A stretch of DNA of 50,174 nt from Pelagibius sp. (GTDB lineage: Bacteria; Pseudomonadota; Alphaproteobacteria; Kiloniellales; Kiloniellaceae): positions 1 to 50,174 of the forward strand of contig NZ_JANQOI010000035.1 of NCBI RefSeq assembly GCF_028289705.1, read 5' to 3'. Position 1 is the first letter of the stretch, and each line of letters opens with the position of its first letter. The notes beneath the pieces were generated by a model that saw only the letters and a program-made list of their open reading frames with translations, was not told where the DNA came from and did no database searches. The translations under genes and the position numbers were made by a program. This document shows positions 23,943 to 32,243 of the stretch, in pieces.

Positions 23943-25409
23943 TTACCAGATGCCCGTCAAGGCGGCGTAGATCAGCGTCAGCACGGCCATGGTCACCAGG
24001 GTGTAGGGCAGGTTCCACTTCCAGGCCAGTTCGATCCCGCTGTAGCCGCTGGCCCGGGACAGCATCAGCGTGCCGGAAGCGAAGGGCGCCCCGGTGGTGC
24101 AGATGGCCGTGCCCGCCGCAATCGCCAGGGCTGCCAGAGTTACGTCTGCCGGCAAGTTCTCCAGTTCGGCGACGAGGCTGCCGAGGAAGACGGCCGTGGT
24201 GATGGGGCTGAGGGCGACCTGTCCACCGAGCCAGATGAAGGCGCTGAGCCCGGACAGAAACAGCCAGGCCGGCATCTCGGCGAAGGAGAGGGCGGCCGCC
24301 AACTGCTCGGCCGGAACCAGCCGCGCCGCCACCGTTCCGATAAAGCCGGCCGCCGCCAGCGAGACCGCCTCGCGGATGAACGACGGCAGGCCCCGGCTGG
24401 TCACGCCGGCGAGGCGACTGAATGTCGCGCCTAAGCGTGCTGACAGGGGCTTTTGCTGCTGCTGGGCGAAAACCCAGACCGTCAGCACCAGAGGCGCGGC
24501 CAGCATGACGCCGGAGACCAGCGAAACCGATCCCCAGGCCGCGAAGCCGAGGGAGAGGCCACAGAGCAGGGCCGAGACCCAGCCCAGACGCCCGAAGGCC
24601 GAACGGGGCAGAACCGCTTCCCGGCGTTCCGGAAGGCGGCCGGCCCTGCGCAAGCGCCGGCGCAGCGGCCACCAGTGCACCATGTCTTCGACCCAGCTCA
24701 CCAACAGCATGATCAGCGCGACGATCAGGCCGATGACGATCAGGCGCCCGGCCTCGATGCCCGGGATCAAGGTCGGCAGGACAGCCTGGGTGACGGCGGT
24801 TGGCGCCCAGATCAGGAACCAGGCAAAGCCGCGCAGCAGGGCCGTCAGTTGGCGCCGTTCGCGGACCAGATCGATGTCGTCCAGCGGCGCACCGGCGGGC
24901 CGTTCGCCACGCACGCCGCGCTGGATGATGGGGGCGAGCAGGGAGAGTGCGCCCAGGTTGATCAGTGCCGAGAAGAAATGGCTGCCGAGGAAGACGGCGA
25001 GAAAGCGCCGCTGCGGTGGCTGCCGGGTAATGTAGGCGCCGCAGTCGCGCACCGCAGGCGAAGTGATGCCGCCTTCGCGCAAGAGGCCCATGAGCAGAAT
25101 GAACGACGACAGAAAGGCGGCTCGCTCGAGGCCGAGCAGCAGGGTCTCGCCGGGCTCCGGCAGGCGGTACCACGCCAGGAGCAAGAGCAGCAGCGACAGG
25201 CCGAGAAGATAGGCTTCGCGCAGCCGCAGGCGGGCGAAGCCGACCAGCGGCATGGCCAGGACCAGGAGCTTGCTGGCCGTTTCGGCAAAGCTGCCGGGCA
25301 CGAAGAGCGACAGCAGTTCGCAGCCCATCAGGACCAGCAGCAACGGGCCCAGGACCGGTGCGGCTGGCGGTGCGTCTTCCTTCGCGGCAGGCCTTTCGCC
25401 GTCGGTCAT
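23943..25409 (-). CDS. Polytopic membrane protein of unknown function, possible permease
   Basis: 488 residues with about ten to twelve hydrophobic segments. The layout recalls ion-transporter-superfamily permeases (paired halves, small-residue motifs such as GTAICTTGAPFASGTLMLSRASGYSG near the C-terminus), but I cannot place it in a named family. Start at ATG 25409, whose ATGA overlaps the stop of the DHDPS-like gene, so the two are translationally coupled. The frame is open further upstream, but that part lies inside the preceding gene. Last gene of an epimerase / aldolase-like / membrane operon, hence perhaps the sugar or sugar-acid carrier for that operon (inference). Confidence 0.85.
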   Translation of the reverse strand: MTDGERPAAKEDAPPAAPVLGPLLLVLMGCELLSLFVPGSFAETASKLLVLAMPLVGFARLRLREAYLLGLSLLLLLLAWYRLPEPGETLLLGLERAAFLSSFILLMGLLREGGITSPAVRDCGAYITRQPPQRRFLAVFLGSHFFSALINLGALSLLAPIIQRGVRGERPAGAPLDDIDLVRERRQLTALLRGFAWFLIWAPTAVTQAVLPTLIPGIEAGRLIVIGLIVALIMLLVSWVEDMVHWWPLRRRLRRAGRLPERREAVLPRSAFGRLGWVSALLCGLSLGFAAWGSVSLVSGVMLAAPLVLTVWVFAQQQQKPLSARLGATFSRLAGVTSRGLPSFIREAVSLAAAGFIGTVAARLVPAEQLAAALSFAEMPAWLFLSGLSAFIWLGGQVALSPITTAVFLGSLVAELENLPADVTLAALAIAAGTAICTTGAPFASGTLMLSRASGYSGIELAWKWNLPYTLVTMAVLTLIYAALTGIW

Positions 25410-26332
25410 CCCGGCGCCAGCCGGCCCAGCGCCTCGGCATAGCGCCGCGCGCAGGCCAGGCCGAAGTCGCTCGGCTGCAGGGCCGGGGCGCGGTCGTGGA
25501 CGGCAATGCCCAGACGCAGGGCGGCAATGCGCTTGCCGTAGCACAGCAGCGTCTCGATGGACTGCATGACAAAGGTGATGGCCGGCAGGATCTCCCGATA
25601 GAGCGCCTCCGCGGCCGCTTCGTCTTCAGGGTCGCCGCTGCGCATCAGCTCGAAGATGCGGATCTGACGGTCGAAGCAGTCCGGCGCCGGGATCATCCCG
25701 GCACAGCCGGCGCGCAGATTGTCCGGCAGCTCCAGCCCGCCACGCCCGTTGAAGACCGTCAGCCGGCCCTCGGTCTCTTCGATCATGCGCCGGATGGTCA
25801 GCGCCGGGCCTTCGCCCTTCAGCAGGCAGATGTTGGGGTGCTGGCGGTTCAACTCGAAGAGGCCCGCCGCCGAAAGGCCGATTCCGATATAGTCCGGCGC
25901 GTTCTGGATGGCGATGGGCCGGTCGACCTTCTCGGCGACGGCCCCGAAGAAGCGGACGTATTCCATCTCCGGCAGGCCCTTGACCGGCGGCGGCTGCAGG
26001 ATCAGCCAGTCGGCCCCGGCATCGCGGGCCGCTCGCGCCATCTCCACCTGCTGGGCGACGGAGTTGCCGAAGATCGTCAGCGCCACCGGGCAGCGGCCGG
26101 CGACGTCGCTGCAGACCCAGTCCATCACCTGGCGGCGTTCCGCTTCACTCAGCTTGGAAACCTCGGTGGCAAGCCCGAGGGCAGCGATGCCATGGGTGCC
26201 CTGCGCCAGACAGGCCTCCACCTGGCGCGCCATGGCCGCGCGGTCCAGCGCGCCGCGCGCGTCGAAGAAGGCGTAGAGCATGGGATAGATCCCATGAAAG
26301 CGCGCCGCACCGTCGCGTTGCGGTTCTGTCAT
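25406..26332 (-). CDS. DHDPS/N-acetylneuraminate-lyase superfamily protein, divergent active site
   Basis: 308-residue TIM-barrel of the dihydrodipicolinate synthase superfamily. The Schiff-base lysine is Lys172 in ICLLKGEG. The usual GTTGE substrate loop reads GLATE (53-57), and the catalytic tyrosine of the YNxP motif is Gln143 (IQNAPDY). So it is not a lysine-biosynthesis DHDPS, and more likely acts on a keto-deoxy sugar acid or similar. Start at ATG 26332, which shares one base with the epimerase stop (TGATG). A much longer open frame upstream overlaps the epimerase gene and is not used. Reaction unknown. Confidence 0.88.
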   Translation of the reverse strand: MTEPQRDGAARFHGIYPMLYAFFDARGALDRAAMARQVEACLAQGTHGIAALGLATEVSKLSEAERRQVMDWVCSDVAGRCPVALTIFGNSVAQQVEMARAARDAGADWLILQPPPVKGLPEMEYVRFFGAVAEKVDRPIAIQNAPDYIGIGLSAAGLFELNRQHPNICLLKGEGPALTIRRMIEETEGRLTVFNGRGGLELPDNLRAGCAGMIPAPDCFDRQIRIFELMRSGDPEDEAAAEALYREILPAITFVMQSIETLLCYGKRIAALRLGIAVHDRAPALQPSDFGLACARRYAEALGRLAPG

Positions 26333-27261
26333 CAGGCCTGCTCCAGATGGGGCGTGTAGAGCGCTTTCGCCGCCAGGCGTTCGCCCGGCGCAAGGGTTCT
26401 GAGGCCGGTATCGCGGCGCCCCTGCGCTGCCAGGTTGACGGCATCGGTCATGGCGGAGACCGGCTCCACGCAAAAGAAATCCTCCCCGGGTGGCGTGAAG
26501 ACCACCAGGAAGCTCAGCACCGCGTCCGCCTGCAGGGTCAGCCTGGCCCGCCGTTCCGGCCATTCGATCACGGCCCGGCCGGCGAAATCGGTGAAGCAGG
26601 CGTCGAGCGCGGTCCTGGCCGGTTCGACGCCACGGCTAGGGTCCTGGTCCGCGGGTGGGGAGACGCGCCTTGTCGGCATCACCTCCGCGTCGCTTTCCCA
26701 CATCTGCCCGACGGCAGCGGAGAGGCGGCAGGCGGGGGTCCGCGGGAAGTAGGGGTGCAGGCCCAGGGAGACCGGCATGGCCCGCTCGCTGGTGTTGGTG
26801 ACGGCGATCTCGATCAGCAGGTCGGTTTCGCTGAGTTCGAAACGCTGTTCGGCCCGGTAGGCGGCAGGCCAGGCATCGCCGGACCCTGCGTTGGGATGGT
26901 CGTAGGTCAGGGTCGCCGTGGCGGCGGTCTGTTCCGCGATCTGCCAGCGCCCTTGCCAGCCGTGGCCGTGGATGGCGTGGCGCTCGGGCGGGAAGTTGAG
27001 AGCCAGCTGGTAGGTCTCGCCTTCGAACGCAAACCGCCCCTCGCGGATGCGGTTGGAATAGGGAACCAGCGGAAAGCAGGCTGTGTCCGTCGGCGCAACG
27101 TCGGCCCCGGCCGGCGCCGGGCGCATCCAGTCGACCGGGCCGCCGTCGCGTTGCCAGCGAAAGGCGGTGATGCACCCGCCGGCCGGCGAGAGCTCCAGTT
27201 CGGCATGGCCGGCGCGTAAGGTCAGGCGGCCGTCCCTGCCAGCCTCAGTACCGTCCTGCAT
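26332..27261 (-). CDS. Aldose 1-epimerase (galactose mutarotase family)
   Basis: 309 residues of the GalM beta-sandwich family, interconverting alpha and beta anomers of aldoses in the cytoplasm. Substrate-binding PYSNRIREGRF is at 68-77. Active-site histidines are in HAIHGHGW (95-102) and GLHPYFP (His169). The catalytic base is probably Glu266 in FFCVEP. ATG at 27261. First gene of the three-gene operon that continues, with overlapping start and stop codons, through the DHDPS-like and membrane proteins. Confidence 0.92.
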   Translation of the reverse strand: MQDGTEAGRDGRLTLRAGHAELELSPAGGCITAFRWQRDGGPVDWMRPAPAGADVAPTDTACFPLVPYSNRIREGRFAFEGETYQLALNFPPERHAIHGHGWQGRWQIAEQTAATATLTYDHPNAGSGDAWPAAYRAEQRFELSETDLLIEIAVTNTSERAMPVSLGLHPYFPRTPACRLSAAVGQMWESDAEVMPTRRVSPPADQDPSRGVEPARTALDACFTDFAGRAVIEWPERRARLTLQADAVLSFLVVFTPPGEDFFCVEPVSAMTDAVNLAAQGRRDTGLRTLAPGERLAAKALYTPHLEQA

Positions 27262-27662
27262 GGCTTCGATCCCCGTGCCCCAGTTTCAAGCGGCGGCCAG
27301 ATCCAAGGGGGGCCGGCGCCCGGCCGACTTTCACCGACCGACCGCACTTTGTCGCAGGAGGAACAGGCGGGCAAGACCGAGCCGCCTGTGGGTTTGGCGT
27401 GACCCTTTCGGGTTAGCCCGGGATTGCAGTCTTCCAAATCGCGCTCCTCGGCTATTGCTGCTGCACGGCGACGCTTCCGGACACCTGGATTTGCGGTTTC
27501 AAGCTGCGTAAGCTGAAGACGCGGCGTTCGGGGGTTCGCCACCTTTGTTCGATGAGAGACGGCCCGTGATGACGGCGTGGCGGTCTTTCGTACGGGCAAG
27601 GCCGATCCACCGGGGAGACCGCCGCGGCGATGACGGCGGCCCTGACCAAAAGGGGGCATGAG
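27262..27662. other. 401-base gap between divergent epimerase and amine-oxidase genes
   Basis: Should hold promoters for both directions. I see no clear -35/-10 pair, strong hairpin or repeat. An open frame spans it on the minus strand but is arginine-, proline- and cysteine-rich and resembles nothing known. Confidence 0.5.
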
Positions 27663-29282
27663 ATGCCGACGCCAGCATCCGCTGCGGGTTCCGCTTCAAA
27701 TCCTGTCTACGACTGTATCGTTCTCGGTGCCGGGATCAGCGGCGTGACCGCAGCCCGTGACCTTCAGCAGGCGGGTTTCAAGGTGCTGCTGCTGGAAGGC
27801 TCCGACCGCATCGGCGGACGCATGCGTTCAGTGCGCGACTTCGTCAAGAAAAGCGGTACGCCCGTGCCGGTGGAAGGCGGGGCCGAGTACATCCACATCG
27901 CCGAGCAGTACCGCTACCGGGAGTTCTGGCAGGAGGTGCGCAAGCACGGCTTTACGACCTCGCCGTTCCACAAATGCGGCATGGGCTTCCTCAAGATTCC
28001 CCGCAACCGCATGTACTTCAGCCCCTGGAAGCGCACCAAGATGCTGGCCGAGGTGATCATCCAGCCGGAGTTCTGGGACCTTCCCAAGGCGATGAAGGAG
28101 ATTCAGGACTTCGATGCCGAGACCAAGGCGGACATGACCGCCGAGACCTTCATCAAGCGCTACCATCAGAGAAACAACCTCTCGCCCCGCGCCCTCGATC
28201 TTCTGAAGTACACGCTCTCGGCCCACACGCCCGGGCCGCTGAACGAGATCTCCGTCGCCGGCCTGAAGACCGACGCCATCATGGACCAATTGATGGAGCG
28301 CAAGGAACTGCGGATGGAGCACGACGACGTCAAGCCCTTCAGCCTTTGCGGCTTCGACAGCCTGCCGCGCGCGATTGCCGAGGAGTTCCGCAAGGCCGGC
28401 GGCAAGCTTGAGAAAAGCCGGGCCGGGTCCACCAACCGCAAGGTGGCGCGGGTCGAGCGCCAGTCCGACGGTACGGTCAAGGTCACCACCACCGGCGGTG
28501 CCACCTTCGTTGGCCGCACGGCCATCTGCACCTTTTCCGCCGGCATGCTGAACCCCGACGACGGCGAGGGGGATGCGATCTTCGGGCGGCTGCTGACGGC
28601 GCGCAAGCGCGAGGCCTTGGGCCTGGTGCGCATGGGGGCGATCACCAAGTTCGCCCTGCAGTTTAAGAAGAGGATCTGGGTCGACGACGGCGGCGAGTCC
28701 GCCGGGCATATGTCGGTGCTGAGCAATCCGCAGGGCAAGTCCCGAACGTTCTTCTCCTCCTTTCCCAAGGAACACAAGGGCCCGCACGTGCTGACCGGCC
28801 TGCTGATGAACCAGGACCACGACCAGATCGCCGAGATGGACGATACGGCGGCGGTGAAGCATGTGTTCACGGCCATCGGACAGATCTACGGGCGGCACAA
28901 CCGCCCCTGGACCCAGGAGTCGGTGCTGGTCGGCAAGAAGCGGCGTGGCCAGCCCTTCCAACCCAATTACCTGCGTGCGGACTGGTCCAAGGATTGCTTC
29001 GCCAAGGGCGGCAACTCCTATCTCGCCCACGCGCCCCGGCGCCCCGGGCGCATGCTGGCCAAGGAGGCGCGCGAGGCGCTGAAGGACCCGCGGCAAACGC
29101 TGCCGCTGTTCTGGGCCGGGGAGGCGGTGGCACCGGCCTACGACCGCGACTACCAGCCGCTGGCCGTGCACGGCGCTTATATCTCCGGACGCCGCGTCGC
29201 CGAGGACGTACACCACTTCTTGAAAGAAGTAAGCGGCGATACCGCCCGCTTCGGACGCTACTACAAACAGAAGTATCTCTAG
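27663..29282 (+). CDS. Flavin-dependent amine oxidase family protein
   Basis: 539 residues. FAD-binding Rossmann motif LGAGISGVTAARDL (GAGISG, 22-27), the ribose contact Glu45 in VLLLEGSDR, then IGGRMRS, the classic amine-oxidase opening. The C-terminal FAD contact is LFWAGEAVAPAY followed by QPLAVHGAYISGRRVAED. The family oxidises primary or secondary amines, releasing aldehyde, ammonia and peroxide. ATG 27663 is preceded by AGGGGG six bases upstream; an ATG 33 bases earlier lacks a ribosome site. No signal peptide, so cytoplasmic. Substrate unknown. Confidence 0.92.
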   Translation: MPTPASAAGSASNPVYDCIVLGAGISGVTAARDLQQAGFKVLLLEGSDRIGGRMRSVRDFVKKSGTPVPVEGGAEYIHIAEQYRYREFWQEVRKHGFTTSPFHKCGMGFLKIPRNRMYFSPWKRTKMLAEVIIQPEFWDLPKAMKEIQDFDAETKADMTAETFIKRYHQRNNLSPRALDLLKYTLSAHTPGPLNEISVAGLKTDAIMDQLMERKELRMEHDDVKPFSLCGFDSLPRAIAEEFRKAGGKLEKSRAGSTNRKVARVERQSDGTVKVTTTGGATFVGRTAICTFSAGMLNPDDGEGDAIFGRLLTARKREALGLVRMGAITKFALQFKKRIWVDDGGESAGHMSVLSNPQGKSRTFFSSFPKEHKGPHVLTGLLMNQDHDQIAEMDDTAAVKHVFTAIGQIYGRHNRPWTQESVLVGKKRRGQPFQPNYLRADWSKDCFAKGGNSYLAHAPRRPGRMLAKEAREALKDPRQTLPLFWAGEAVAPAYDRDYQPLAVHGAYISGRRVAEDVHHFLKEVSGDTARFGRYYKQKYL

Positions 29283-29289
29283 AGTCTGT

Positions 29290-29334
29290 TTGAAACGGAC
29301 GGTACCGCTGCGACTTGAGTCGCACGCGTTTCAA
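29290..29334. terminator. Hairpin downstream of the amine-oxidase gene
   Basis: An outer TTGAAACG/CGTTTCAA pair (29290-29297, 29327-29334) encloses a tight GCGACT-TG-AGTCGC stem (29310-29323). It begins seven bases past the stop. Likely a terminator, although AACAAAAG rather than a T run follows. Confidence 0.5.
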
Positions 29335-29448
29335 CAAAAGAGTTGAACTGAAGGCATCGGCCCGCGCAGAGTTCTCCTCGGGTAACCGCATTCAAAGGCC
29401 GCCAGTCCGTCAGCTTCGGACGTTGGGGGCGCGACGGAGAAGGACGGA

Positions 29449-30324
29449 ATGCCGGAGGTCAATTGCCTGTGGCCCGCTGCGGCGACGCTGGGGGAGGGCC
29501 CTGTCTGGTGCGCGCGCGAGGGCTGCCTCTACTGGGTGGACATCAAGGCGCCGGCGCTGCATCGCTACCGCGTTTCAGACGGCGACACCACCTCCTGGGT
29601 GATGCCGGAACGTGTCGGCTGGGTCATCGAACGGGCCAACGGCGAGGGCTTCGTGGCCGGATTCAAGAACCGCGGTTTTGTGTTCCTGACGCCGGGTAGT
29701 ATGGCGGTCGAGGCGATCGGCCAGCCGGAGCCGGACTATCCCGATAACCGCTTCAACGACGCCAAGGCGGATTCCGCCGGGCGGATCTGGGCCGGCACCA
29801 TGGACGACGCGGAACGCGAGGCCAGCGGCAACCTCTACCGCCTCGACCCCGATCTCGACTGGCAGCGGGTCGACAAGGGCTATGTGGTGAGCAACGGGCC
29901 GGCGCTCAGCCCCGATGAGCGCGTGCTCTATCACACCGATACCTTCGAGGGGACGATCTACGCCTTCGACGTCTCCGCCGACGGCAGGCTGACGGGCAAG
30001 CGTGTCTTCGCCAAGATCCCCGAAGGCGACGGCTATCCCGACGGCATGACCTGCGATGCCGAGGGCGGGCTCTGGGTGGCCCACTGGGCCGGCTGGCGTA
30101 TCAGCCGTTTTCTGCCCGATGGCACCTTGGACCGGGTGATCGAAATGCCGGTGGGGCTGGTGACAAGCTGCGCCTTCGGCGGCGAGAACCTCGACCGGCT
30201 ATTCGTCACCTCGGCCTCTATCGGCCTGAGCCAGGAAGACCTGGAAGAACAGCCGCTGGCCGGCGGGCTCTTCGAGGTGGCAGCCGGCGCCACCGGTCTG
30301 CCCCCCGGCCAGTTCGGCGGCTAG
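29449..30324 (+). CDS. SMP-30/gluconolactonase-family lactonase
   Basis: 291-residue six-bladed propeller of the SMP-30/LRE family. Metal ligands expected for sugar lactonases are present: Glu16 (GEGPVW), Asn103 (NRFNDAK), Asn149 (VVSNGPALSPD) and Asp198 (YPDGMTCD). The family hydrolyses sugar 1,4- or 1,5-lactones to aldonic acids, which the neighbouring dehydratase and keto-acid genes could then use. ATG at 29449 with GGAGAAGGA upstream. Convergent with the next gene, the two stops being 4 bases apart. Confidence 0.93.
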   Translation: MPEVNCLWPAAATLGEGPVWCAREGCLYWVDIKAPALHRYRVSDGDTTSWVMPERVGWVIERANGEGFVAGFKNRGFVFLTPGSMAVEAIGQPEPDYPDNRFNDAKADSAGRIWAGTMDDAEREASGNLYRLDPDLDWQRVDKGYVVSNGPALSPDERVLYHTDTFEGTIYAFDVSADGRLTGKRVFAKIPEGDGYPDGMTCDAEGGLWVAHWAGWRISRFLPDGTLDRVIEMPVGLVTSCAFGGENLDRLFVTSASIGLSQEDLEEQPLAGGLFEVAAGATGLPPGQFGG

Positions 30325-30328
30325 ATCT

Positions 30329-31282
30329 CTATTTCTTCTTGGGCTTTTTCCTGGCCTTTGCCTTCGCCTTCTTCGGCTTCTTGTCCAGATCGATGCCGTT
30401 GAAGTTGGCGACGGCGTCGGCGAGCATCGGCATGTGCTTGTCGCCGCGGCCCATGGCCAGCGCCATGGTGTAGCTCTGCTGCACCGCCGAGGAGAGCACC
30501 GTGGTGAGCTGCGCGGCATCGGCCATCTGGTTGAAATAGCCGATGTCCTTGCGGCAGTTGGCCAGGGTGAACTCATGCGCCTTGGGATCGCGGCCGATGA
30601 TCCACTTGCACATGTTCTGGAAGAAGATGCTGTTCATGCCGCCGGCGGAGACCACCTCGTGCAGCTTCTCCAGCGGCACGCCGGTCTTGGCCGCGGCGGT
30701 GAAAGCCTCGGCGAAGGTGGCGGCATAGCTGAGGGAAATGAAGTTGTTGATCAGCTTGATCTTGTGGCCGGCGCCTAGCGGGCCGACGTGAATGATGTTC
30801 TCGGCCCAGGTTTCCAGGATCGGGCGCACCTCCTCCAGGGTTTTCTTGTCGGCGCCGACGAAGGTGTTCAGCACGCCCAGTTCGGCCTCCTTGGGCGAGC
30901 GCCCCAGCGGCGCGTCGATGAGGCGCACGCCCAGCGGCTTCAGTTCCTCCGCCAGGGCCAGGGTCGAGTTGGGGTCGGCGGTGGAGCAGTCGACGATGAT
31001 CAGCCCCTCATGGGCGCCGGCCTTGATGCCGTCGGCCCGGCGGATCAGGTCTTCGACCTGCAAGGAGGAGGTCACGCAGAGGAAGATCACATCGCTGTTG
31101 CGCGCCATCTCGGCGGGCGACTTGGCTTCCTTGGCGCCGCGCTTCACCAGGTCCTTCACCGGCTTCTTGTTGCGGTGGCCCATGACGGAAAGGGGATAGC
31201 CCTTTTCGACGATGTTCTTGGCCATGCCGTGGCCCATCAGCCCGACGCCGATGAAGCCGACCGCTTGCTTTGCAGTAGTCAC
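30329..31282 (-). CDS. 3-hydroxyisobutyrate-dehydrogenase-family oxidoreductase with lysine-rich tail
   Basis: 317 residues. NAD(P)-binding FIGVGLMGHGMAKN at 10-23. Catalytic lysine Lys176 in GAGHKIKLINNF, with Asn179/Asn180. The substrate loop, usually DAPVSGG, reads DAPLGRSPKEAELG (123-136), closer to the DVPVGRTS loop I recall for the sulfolactaldehyde reductase YihU. The last 18 or so residues alternate Lys, Ala, Pro and Arg, an unusual basic tail for this family. GTG start at 31282 with GGGAGAA upstream. Precedes no obvious partner; the FAH-family gene lies 81 bases upstream on the same strand. Confidence 0.9.
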   Translation of the reverse strand: MTTAKQAVGFIGVGLMGHGMAKNIVEKGYPLSVMGHRNKKPVKDLVKRGAKEAKSPAEMARNSDVIFLCVTSSLQVEDLIRRADGIKAGAHEGLIIVDCSTADPNSTLALAEELKPLGVRLIDAPLGRSPKEAELGVLNTFVGADKKTLEEVRPILETWAENIIHVGPLGAGHKIKLINNFISLSYAATFAEAFTAAAKTGVPLEKLHEVVSAGGMNSIFFQNMCKWIIGRDPKAHEFTLANCRKDIGYFNQMADAAQLTTVLSSAVQQSYTMALAMGRGDKHMPMLADAVANFNGIDLDKKPKKAKAKARKKPKKK

Positions 31283-31363
31283 GTGGGTGGTTCTCCCGTT
31301 CCTTGTTCGGTGGCGAGGATGCCCTTCGCTCTTTGACTGCTGGTGCTTTAGCTGCTGGCGACC

Positions 31364-32209
31364 CTAACTGCTGGCCACCACGTGCTGGCGCTGTTCGCCC
31401 AGGCCTTCGATGCCCAACTGCATGGCATCGCCCGGCTTCAGATAGGTCTGCGGCGTCTGCCCCATGCCGACGCCCGGCGGCGTGCCGGTGGTGATGATGT
31501 CGCCGCTCTGCAGCGACATGAAGCGGCTGACATAGCTGATCAGGAAGGCCACCGTGAACACCATGGTCTTGGTGTTGCCGTCCTGATAGCGGTGGCCGTT
31601 GACCTCCAGCCACAGCGGCAGGTTCTGCGGGTCCGGCACCTCATCGGTCGTCACCAGCCAGGGGCCGACCGGCCCAAAGGTGTCGGAGCTCTTGCCCTTC
31701 ACCCACTGGCCCGTGCCCTCGAGCTGGAAGGCCCGTTCGGAGACGTCGTTGACGATGGTGTAGCCGGCCACATAGGACAGGGCGTCGGCCTCGTGGATAT
31801 GCTGGCCCGGCTGGCCGATGATCACGCCGAGTTCGACCTCCCAGTCGGTCTTTTCGGAGCCGCGGGGGATGATCACGTTGTCGTTGGGTCCGCAGATGCA
31901 GGAGGTCGCCTTCATGAAAATGACCGGCTCCCTCGGCACGTCGACCCCGGATTCCTTCGCGTGGTCGGCGTAGTTCAGGCCGATGGCGATGAACTTGCCG
32001 GCGTTGCCGACGCAGGGACCCAGGCGCGGAGTCCCCTGCACCTCCGGCAGGCTCTCCAGATCCAGCGCCCTCAGCTTATCCAGGCTCTCCGGAACCAGGG
32101 CCGGGCCGTTCACGTCGTCGATCTGACCAGAGAGATCGCGGATCACGCCCCTGCGGTCCATCGCCCCCGGCTTTTCCTGCCCCGGGGCTCCATAGCGCAA
32201 CAGCTTCAT
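31364..32209 (-). CDS. FAH-family hydrolase, likely 2,4-diketo-3-deoxy sugar-acid hydrolase (LRA6-like)
   Basis: 281 residues of the fumarylacetoacetate hydrolase family. Metal ligands Glu124 and Glu126 (DWEVELGVIIG) and Asp155 (VNDVSER). The text from MKLLRYG through GKFIAIGLNYADHA to MSLQSGDIITTGTPPGVGMGQ closely follows enzymes annotated as ureidoglycolate lyase or 2,4-diketo-3-deoxy-L-fuconate/rhamnonate hydrolase. Those cleave diketo acids to pyruvate plus lactate or another hydroxy acid. The window also contains a matching SDR (41212) and dehydratase (39369), which favours the sugar-acid role. ATG at 32209 with GGGAG and GAGG upstream. Part of a minus-strand run with the D-2-hydroxyacid dehydrogenase 34 bases before it. 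Confidence 0.92.
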   Translation of the reverse strand: MKLLRYGAPGQEKPGAMDRRGVIRDLSGQIDDVNGPALVPESLDKLRALDLESLPEVQGTPRLGPCVGNAGKFIAIGLNYADHAKESGVDVPREPVIFMKATSCICGPNDNVIIPRGSEKTDWEVELGVIIGQPGQHIHEADALSYVAGYTIVNDVSERAFQLEGTGQWVKGKSSDTFGPVGPWLVTTDEVPDPQNLPLWLEVNGHRYQDGNTKTMVFTVAFLISYVSRFMSLQSGDIITTGTPPGVGMGQTPQTYLKPGDAMQLGIEGLGEQRQHVVASS

Positions 32210-32243
32210 ACCTCATTCTCCCTTTGATTTGTCCGGCCGGACT

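Noticed and set aside
23857-25572. 571-codon minus-strand frame overlapping the membrane protein at 23943
   Set aside because: Different frame from the hydrophobic, coupled ORF; translation is Arg/Ala/Pro-rich with no membrane segments.
26332-26563. Upstream extension of the DHDPS-like gene inside the epimerase gene
   Set aside because: The added 77 residues are Gly/Arg-rich and absent from the family; the ATG overlapping the epimerase stop is the better start.
27222-27659. 145-codon minus-strand frame filling the epimerase/amine-oxidase gap
   Set aside because: It overlaps the epimerase 5' end, is rich in Arg, Pro and Cys and lacks a ribosome site; treated as non-coding.
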